Shown here piece after piece: positions 58,574-64,000 of a stretch of DNA of 64,000 nucleotides. The position numbers and the translations under genes were made by a program. Numbering within the stretch: the stretch's first letter is position 1; every line of letters begins with the position of its first letter. Below the pieces are notes generated by a model. It did not search any database and was not told the origin of the DNA. It worked only from the letters and a program-made list of their open reading frames with translations. Source of the stretch: Alphaproteobacteria bacterium (GTDB taxonomy: Bacteria > Pseudomonadota > Gammaproteobacteria > Burkholderiales > Burkholderiaceae_C); assembly GCA_030054175.1 (NCBI GenBank), contig JASGCM010000001.1, forward strand, positions 62,001-126,000, given 5' to 3'.

Positions 58574-60937
58574 TCAATTCCTGAACAGATCGAGGATGCG
58601 TTTTTTCTCGTCTGCGGGGGGCATGTCTCGCTCGCTGTCTTTGGCGTTGCCCACGCCCAGCGACACCACGCCGGCGTCGCGCACATACTCCTTGTAGTAC
58701 CATTCGCCGCCGGAGTAGACCACCCCCTCGGGGGCGGCCATTTGCGTCACCGGCACGCCTTTGAGGGCGTGTTGCATGAACTGGATCCACACCGGCAGAC
58801 TCAGGCCGCCGCCGGTCTCCCGGTCGCCCAGTTTGCGTGGGGAGTCGTAGCCGATCCATGTCACCGCCGCCAGCGTGGGGGTGTATCCAGCGAACCAGGC
58901 GTCCATGGCGTCATTGGTGGTGCCGGTCTTACCGTATAAGTCAGAGCGTTGCAAAGTGGCCTGAGCACGCGCCGCCGTGCCCGAGCGCGTCACCTCTTGC
59001 AGCAACTGGCTCATTAGGAACGCATTGCGCGCGTCGATGGCGCGTTGCGAGTCTTCCTGTTCGATGGGCATGAACTGGTGCAGCACCTTGCCGGTGTTGT
59101 CGGTGACTTTGGTGATCAGGTAGGGGTTGACGCGAAAACCGCCGTTGGCGAACACCGAGTAGCCCACCGCCATTTGCAGCGGCGTGACTGAGCCTGCTCC
59201 GAGCGCCATCGTCAGGTAGGGCGGGTGACGTTCGGCGTCAAATCCAAAGTGAGTCACCCATTGCTGAGCATTTTTCGCGCCCACCGATTGCAGGACCCGA
59301 ATCGAGACCATGTTTTTCGACTTCGCCAATGCCGTGCGCATCGACATCGGGCCGTCGAATTTACCGTCGTAGTTCTTCGGCTCCCAAGGCTGGCTGCCGG
59401 TCACACTGGCATCAAAAAACAGCGGTGAATCGTTGATGACGGTGCTGGGCGTGAAGCCCTTTTCCAGCGCGGCGGAATAGATGAAGGGTTTGAAGGCTGA
59501 GCCGGGCTGGCGCCAGGCCTGGGTCACGTGGTTGAATTTGTTTTTATAGAAATCAAATCCGCCCACCAAGGCGCGGATGGCGCCGTCGCGCGGGTCTATG
59601 GCGATGAAGGCCCCCTCGACTTCGGGCAGTTGGGTGATGTCATAGTGCCCTTTGGACGACTTCAATATGCGCACCATAGCGCCGGGACGCAACTTGATAT
59701 TGGGCGGCGCATTGTCGGCCAGGCCCGACTGCACAGGCTTGAGCCCATCGCCGGTGATGTCTATGAATTCGTTGTTGTGACGCGCCACCACCACTTTTTT
59801 TGGGCTGACCTCTACCACCACCGCAGCCAGCAAATCGCCCTTGTCGCCCTGGTCGATCAGCGCGTCATCGATCACGTCTTCTCGCTCTTCGGGCTTGGCT
59901 GGCAAGTTCAAGAATTTTTCTGGGCCACGGTAGTGTTGGCGCTGCTCGTAGTCCAAGATGCCTCGACGCAGCGCCTGGTAAGCGGCCTCTTGCTCATCGG
60001 CGCGCACAGTGGTGTGTACCTGCAGGCCTCGGGTGTAGATGTCGGCGCCGTATTGAGCGAACATCAACTGACGCACCATCTCGGCGACGAATTCGGCATG
60101 CGTTTGCTGGGTCTGTGCGCTGTTGCGCAGCCGCAGGGGCTCATTTTTCGCCGACAAGGCTTGTGCTTTGGTGATGAAGCCGTTGTCATACATGCGCTCG
60201 ATGATGTAGAGCTGGCGAATGCGCGCGCGCTTGGGGTTGCTGACAGGGTTGTAGGCCGAAGGTGCTTTGGGCAAGCCCGCCAGCATCGCGGCTTCGGCGA
60301 TGCTGAGCTCTTTGAGTGGTTTGCCAAAATAGGTCTCGGCCGCCGAGGCGAATCCATAGGCGCGCTGGCCCAGGTAAATCTGGTTCAGGTAAATCTCGAA
60401 AATCTGGTCTTTGGTCAGCAGATGCTCGAGTTTCAGCGTCAACAAAATCTCATAGATCTTGCGGGTGAAGGTTTTCTCCGAAGACAAATAGACGTTGCGC
60501 GCTACCTGCATGGTGATGGTGGAAGCCCCCTGGCTCTTGGCGCGACCCAGGTTGGCCAGACTGGCACGCATCAAGCCGATGTAATCGACGCCACCGTGCT
60601 GATAAAAACGGGCATCCTCGATGGCCAGCACCGCGTCCTTCATCACTTGCGGGATTTCTTTGAAGGGAACGAAGTTGCGCCGTTCCTCGCCAAATTCACC
60701 AATCTGCTTGCCGTCGGCCGAATAGATCCGCATCGACAACTTGGGCCGGTAATCGCTCATGTCCGACACATCGGGCAGTTGCGGATAGGCCATGGCCAAC
60801 GCCACTGCCACCAAGGCCGCCAAGGCGAGAGCACCCGCTGCCAGCAAACCCAATGCCCAGGCCGATGCCTTCAACAGCAAGGTGCCCAAGCCGGATTCGG
60901 GTTGGGGCGTCGAGGGGGTGGGTTTTGGGGTGGCCAT
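58574..60937 (-). CDS. mrcA: Bifunctional penicillin-binding protein 1A
   Basis: 787 residues. An N-terminal transmembrane helix (about 24-50) precedes the GT51 glycosyltransferase domain with EDARFYQHGGVD (catalytic Glu 107) and GASTITMQVARN. An OB-like insert follows, then the transpeptidase domain with SAFK, SKN and KTGTTND. It synthesises and cross-links peptidoglycan during elongation. Divergent from the secretin locus across 123 bases, the same arrangement as mrcA-hofMNOPQ in E. coli and mrcA-pilMNOPQ in other proteobacteria. Confidence 0.96.
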   Translation of the reverse strand: MATPKPTPSTPQPESGLGTLLLKASAWALGLLAAGALALAALVAVALAMAYPQLPDVSDMSDYRPKLSMRIYSADGKQIGEFGEERRNFVPFKEIPQVMKDAVLAIEDARFYQHGGVDYIGLMRASLANLGRAKSQGASTITMQVARNVYLSSEKTFTRKIYEILLTLKLEHLLTKDQIFEIYLNQIYLGQRAYGFASAAETYFGKPLKELSIAEAAMLAGLPKAPSAYNPVSNPKRARIRQLYIIERMYDNGFITKAQALSAKNEPLRLRNSAQTQQTHAEFVAEMVRQLMFAQYGADIYTRGLQVHTTVRADEQEAAYQALRRGILDYEQRQHYRGPEKFLNLPAKPEEREDVIDDALIDQGDKGDLLAAVVVEVSPKKVVVARHNNEFIDITGDGLKPVQSGLADNAPPNIKLRPGAMVRILKSSKGHYDITQLPEVEGAFIAIDPRDGAIRALVGGFDFYKNKFNHVTQAWRQPGSAFKPFIYSAALEKGFTPSTVINDSPLFFDASVTGSQPWEPKNYDGKFDGPMSMRTALAKSKNMVSIRVLQSVGAKNAQQWVTHFGFDAERHPPYLTMALGAGSVTPLQMAVGYSVFANGGFRVNPYLITKVTDNTGKVLHQFMPIEQEDSQRAIDARNAFLMSQLLQEVTRSGTAARAQATLQRSDLYGKTGTTNDAMDAWFAGYTPTLAAVTWIGYDSPRKLGDRETGGGLSLPVWIQFMQHALKGVPVTQMAAPEGVVYSGGEWYYKEYVRDAGVVSLGVGNAKDSERDMPPADEKKRILDLFRN

Positions 60938-61060
60938 CGGGTGATTGGGGGCTGAACGTCTCGAGTTTCAGTGAAATCTATTGTGAAAACTAACGCAGTT
61001 TCCTTGGGCCGAAACCCATGCCGTGCTGCAATCTCATTCTAACTTTCATTGCCCACGAAC

Positions 61061-62017
61061 ATGACGCACGATTTGGTCCCGCAAGAAACACCCATCGCAC
61101 CTGTGTTGTGCCTGGTGTGCGCCGCCCCGGGTTGGGCCTTGGGCTGGCGTGGTACAGACATGGCGCTGACCGAGCAAGCCTGGCCTGACTCGCTTCCACC
61201 CGTCGCATTCCCTACCGATCTATGGTCGCCAGCCCTGCAACTGGCTTTGCGTGAGCATTGGGGCACGCCACCCCCCTTGTGCCTGTGCTGGGCTCCAGCC
61301 CCCAAGGGGCAGAACTTGAGTTGGTGGCCTGGTCGCAGACGTCGGCTGCCGCCTTGGCGAGCCCTGGCGCGCGAAGAAGGCTTGACCTGGGCAGGGGCCA
61401 CAGCCATGGAGGCGGTCCAAGATTTGACCGAAATCTGGCCGCAAGCGCAGCGCGCATGGGCCAATGCAGAGGTTTCCGCGCCCGGGTCGTTGCGCTGGCC
61501 TGGCCCTGTGGCCCTCACATGCGTATCGGCGCTGGTTTGCGTCTGTGTGCACAGCGCCTTGCAGTGGGGCATCAGGCCTTGGATACAAGAGCAGCGTGCG
61601 CTGGCCTCGGCGCAAGCCGAGCAAGACCGCCAGGCCGAACAGCAACGTCTGCTGCGCGAGCGCGAGCGGGCCGTGCAGGTCGAGCAGGTGCAACGCACCC
61701 GGCAGTGGGCCATGTGGCAATCTGAATCGCTGCGGCCGCTGCAGTCTTTGGCCCAGGTCTTGGGGCAGACCGACACCATGGCCGCGCCGCAGTTCTGGCA
61801 AGCCCTGCGCTATGCCGATGGTGCCTGGACAGTGCAAGGGGTGGCCAGCCACGAGTCCGACGTCCAGCCATGGTGGCAATGGGCCTCGTTTGGTGGGACC
61901 TCGCAACTGTTGGAGTCTGCTCCCGGGGTGTGGCCACCCGAGCCCGAATGGGGCTGGCCGGCTTGGCGTTTTCGTGCCCGTTGGAGCCTGACTGGCACCA
62001 ACCAGGAGTCACCATGA
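61061..62017 (+). CDS. PilM/PilN- or GspL-like assembly protein (divergent, single TM)
   Basis: 318 residues from ATG 61061. An upstream TTG adds four residues. Residues 1-145 are a Trp- and Pro-rich cytoplasmic region without the actin-like ATPase motifs of PilM. One transmembrane helix follows (about 149-167), then a coiled coil of Gln/Arg/Glu (176-215) and a roughly 100-residue periplasmic domain. This bitopic layout is that of PilN, or of GspL, where PilM-like and PilN-like parts are fused. The assignment rests on topology and position: it is the first gene opposite mrcA, followed by a PilO/P-like gene and a secretin. I would not recognise it from sequence alone. Confidence 0.55.
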   Translation: MTHDLVPQETPIAPVLCLVCAAPGWALGWRGTDMALTEQAWPDSLPPVAFPTDLWSPALQLALREHWGTPPPLCLCWAPAPKGQNLSWWPGRRRRLPPWRALAREEGLTWAGATAMEAVQDLTEIWPQAQRAWANAEVSAPGSLRWPGPVALTCVSALVCVCVHSALQWGIRPWIQEQRALASAQAEQDRQAEQQRLLRERERAVQVEQVQRTRQWAMWQSESLRPLQSLAQVLGQTDTMAAPQFWQALRYADGAWTVQGVASHESDVQPWWQWASFGGTSQLLESAPGVWPPEPEWGWPAWRFRARWSLTGTNQESP

Positions 62018-62862
62018 GCCCACTGGCGCTTCTGGCCCGCAATGGGTGGCTCATTCCATGGGTGTGTTTGCTGGGGCTCTACGCCGCCATGGGTTGGCTG
62101 GACCCCACGCATTGGCTGGGCACGGGCCTGCCCCAGTCTGAGGTCCTTGGCAGGGCCATGCCTTTGGGCTCGGCGGCCCATGCCGGAGCCAAGTCGCGAC
62201 CAGTCCCCCTGGCCCCCGCGCCTTGGCCTGATGAAGCTGCTTTGCGGCGCCTATTGGCCTGGCACGGTCTCAGCCACCAAAGCCTGACCCTGGGGTCGCA
62301 ACGCGCCGGACAAACCGAAGTGCGCTTGGTCTGGCGCTTTAGCGGCGCCATGGGGCCGGGGTTGGCTGCGCTCGAAGCCTTGGCCATTGACAGTCCGCAC
62401 ATGGCTCCCGAAGCCCTGAACCTGCAATTCGAATCCCCGGGTCTCTGGCGTTTCGAGTGGCGCGGCGTGTGGCGGCAGGCAAAGGCGCCTGAGGTGTTGC
62501 CCGAACGACCGCTACTTCAGACCCACTTGCGTGCTTTGGGTGCTTCGGCGGTTTTTGACCCAGACGTGTTGCGGCGTCAACAAGCCCGGTTGTGGGTCGC
62601 AGGCGCTTCAGCGGCGTCTTTATTGACTGCCGCACGCCCCGAACATCTGCACCTGATTGCCGTCGCACACGACCCCAACCCTCAGGCATGGGTGGCTTGG
62701 CAGCAGCAGGTATTGTTACTGCGCGTGGGTGATCGCGTCGGGCCCGAGGGCGCTCGGGTACAAACCATCGAACGCGCTCAAGTGCGCTTGACTGTGGCAG
62801 GGCGGACGCAGTGGGTGCGACCTCGGCTTGCCCAAACTGCCATCGGGAGCGAGGCACCATGA
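62014..62862 (+). CDS. PilO/PilP- or GspC-like periplasmic assembly protein (possible fusion)
   Basis: 282 residues from ATG 62014, with AGGAG at 62003-62007 and an ATGA overlap with the previous gene. One N-terminal transmembrane helix (about 12-28) precedes a periplasmic region. The C-terminal 50 residues (about 230-270: QQVLLLRVGDRVGPEGARV, then a strand pair ending TQWVRP) resemble the small beta domain of PilP/GspC that contacts the secretin N0 domain. The middle could stand in for PilO. It thus may combine PilO and PilP in one chain, but this is inference from position and a weak pattern. The stop overlaps the secretin start. Confidence 0.5.
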   Translation: MSPLALLARNGWLIPWVCLLGLYAAMGWLDPTHWLGTGLPQSEVLGRAMPLGSAAHAGAKSRPVPLAPAPWPDEAALRRLLAWHGLSHQSLTLGSQRAGQTEVRLVWRFSGAMGPGLAALEALAIDSPHMAPEALNLQFESPGLWRFEWRGVWRQAKAPEVLPERPLLQTHLRALGASAVFDPDVLRRQQARLWVAGASAASLLTAARPEHLHLIAVAHDPNPQAWVAWQQQVLLLRVGDRVGPEGARVQTIERAQVRLTVAGRTQWVRPRLAQTAIGSEAP

Positions 62863-64000
62863 AGCGCGTGGTGGTGATGGGGGCTTTATGGGTCACTGGG
62901 TCTGCCGTTGGGGCCCAATCTGTCCCCTTTGACATCGATTTTCATGCCATCGACACCGCCAGCGCCTTGCGCGTGCTGGCCCACCAGTCGGGCATCAATT
63001 TGGTGCTCACCGAAGGCGTCAAAGGCAGCGTCAGCCTGCAATTGCACCAGACCGATGGCCTGAGTGCCATGCGAGCCTTGGCGCAGGCACGCGGCTTGGT
63101 CTTGGTGTCTCAAGACCAAGTTTGGTGGGTGGGGACTCAGGCCGAATGGCTGGTCCAGGAAAAAGGTCGTCAAGAGGTTCTGGCCTTGCAGCTGTTGCGC
63201 CAAGAACTGGTGTTGCGCAGCTACCGGCTGCACCATGGCCGCGCTTTGGACTGGCTCGATCAACTCCAAGGCCGTGCCGTGCATGCCGATACCGCATCCA
63301 GACTCAGCGGTGCCGGCGTGGCCACGGGGGGTGCGCGCGCCGGCGCCAGCAGTTCCCGCTGGCTGAGTCCACGAGGCCAAGCCATGGCCGATTCACGCAC
63401 CAACCACTTGGTGGTGCTCGACACTGCCGAGGTGCAAGAGCGCATCGCCCAGTGGGTCGCTCAACTCGACGTCCCCCAACGTCAGGTGCAAATCGAGGCC
63501 CGCATCGTCGAGGCCACCGAAGGTTTTGGTCAGTCACTCGGCGCACGCCTGCAAACGCCCGGTGACCGCTGGGCGCTGGACTGGTCGGCGGTGCCGTTGT
63601 CGGGCTTGTCCCCGGCGCGTGCGGCCCTATCGTTGCTGGGGCCAGGCCAGACTGGACGAGTTTGGGCCGAGATTTCCGCCCTCCAAGAGCGCGGACAGGG
63701 CAAGCTGGTCGCCACCCCCAGCCTGATCACCGCTGACCAGACCCGCGCCATCATTGAGCAAGGCACAGAACTGCCGTATCAAGTGGGCTCAAGCGCCGGC
63801 AACAGCCACACCATCGCCTTTCGCAAAGCCGAGTTGCGTCTGGATGTGGTGCCGCAAATCACACCCGAGGGTGAAATCCATCTGGATCTGGATTTACGAC
63901 GCGACAGCGTGGGCGAACTCACCGGCAATGGTTACGCCATCGACACCAAGCGCTTGCAAACTCAGGTGCGTGTGCCCGATGGCGGGACCCTGATCATCGG
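62859..64000 (+). CDS. Secretin PilQ/HofQ-like (3' end outside window)
   Basis: 380 residues are visible, open to the window edge. A Sec signal peptide (cleavage near residue 19, SAVGAQ) leads directly into an STN/N0 domain (about 26-92, FHAIDTASALRVLAHQSGIN). AMIN domains, usual in PilQ, are absent. A secretin N domain (TNHLVVLDTAEVQERI to RIVEATEGFG, 181-224) is followed by the core: KLVATPSLITADQ, IEQGTELPYQ (300-308) and VPDGGTLIIG. It forms the outer membrane ring for a type IV pilus or DNA-uptake pseudopilus. The compact form is more like HofQ than like PilQ. It overlaps the upstream gene in ATGA. Confidence 0.88.
   Translation, partial: MKRVVVMGALWVTGSAVGAQSVPFDIDFHAIDTASALRVLAHQSGINLVLTEGVKGSVSLQLHQTDGLSAMRALAQARGLVLVSQDQVWWVGTQAEWLVQEKGRQEVLALQLLRQELVLRSYRLHHGRALDWLDQLQGRAVHADTASRLSGAGVATGGARAGASSSRWLSPRGQAMADSRTNHLVVLDTAEVQERIAQWVAQLDVPQRQVQIEARIVEATEGFGQSLGARLQTPGDRWALDWSAVPLSGLSPARAALSLLGPGQTGRVWAEISALQERGQGKLVATPSLITADQTRAIIEQGTELPYQVGSSAGNSHTIAFRKAELRLDVVPQITPEGEIHLDLDLRRDSVGELTGNGYAIDTKRLQTQVRVPDGGTLII

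Noticed and set aside
59528-60955. Plus-strand open frame, 475 codons, opposite mrcA
   Set aside because: Antisense shadow of PBP1A, whose motifs on the minus strand are complete.

Overview
The window is about 64 kb of GC-rich bacterial chromosome. Gene order and protein families point to a betaproteobacterium of the order Burkholderiales, most likely a Comamonadaceae-type freshwater or soil bacterium. This is inferred from the DksA type, the FtsZ tail, an H-NS of the Burkholderiales kind, NodT/MdtABC efflux genes and the engB / cytochrome c / msrPQ / lysA / cyaY / mrcA order. No rRNA, tRNA, CRISPR array, insertion sequence or phage gene was found.

Region by region: (1) 1-2.7 kb holds the end of an RlmI-like rRNA methyltransferase, a palindromic REP-like repeat, a His-rich COG0523 (CobW/YjiA) metal-chaperone GTPase and a DksA with a long Lys/Ala/Pro histone-H1-like tail. 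(2) 2.9-20.1 kb is a complete division and cell wall (dcw) cluster: mraZ rsmH ftsL ftsI murE murF mraY murD ftsW murG murC ddl ftsQ ftsA ftsZ. Most of its genes overlap by 1-8 bases, and a periodic MraZ-box array lies in front. It is followed by lpxC and ruvC. (3) 21.7-25.3 kb holds rfbA and rfbC without rfbB or rfbD, an H-NS-family gene on the opposite strand, argB and slmA. (4) 25.3-28.2 kb looks like the end of a deoxy-sugar-acid catabolic pathway (LDH2-family dehydrogenase, SDR, FAH-family hydrolase). (5) 28.2-32.0 kb holds ttcA, a DUF2905 protein, a MidA-like methyltransferase, and a pterin trio (FolM-like SDR plus two FolB paralogues). (6) 32.0-41.0 kb is an MdtABC-type RND efflux operon with its own outer membrane factor. 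(7) 41.0-47.2 kb holds cca (HD domain collapsed), an NDUFA9-like epimerase, tal, a broken MFS transporter and a metzincin lipoprotein. (8) 47.4-50.9 kb holds groES-groEL under a CIRCE operator, and metK. (9) 51-54.3 kb holds two lipid A-type acyltransferases, an epoxide-hydrolase-like protein and engB. (10) 54.3-61 kb holds cytochrome c4, msrPQ, lptM-lysA, cyaY and mrcA. (11) 61.0-64.0 kb, running off the window, is a compact three-gene secretin locus where pilMNOPQ or hofMNOPQ would normally be.

Most of the window is housekeeping: peptidoglycan precursor synthesis and the divisome, lipid A synthesis, chaperonins, and folate/SAM/lysine metabolism. The parts most worth a second look are the reduced pilus or DNA-uptake secretin locus at the right end, the metzincin lipoprotein with a lamin-tail-like domain, the H1-tailed single-cysteine DksA, the groES promoter built into the metK terminator, and the pterin trio that may make tetrahydromonapterin.
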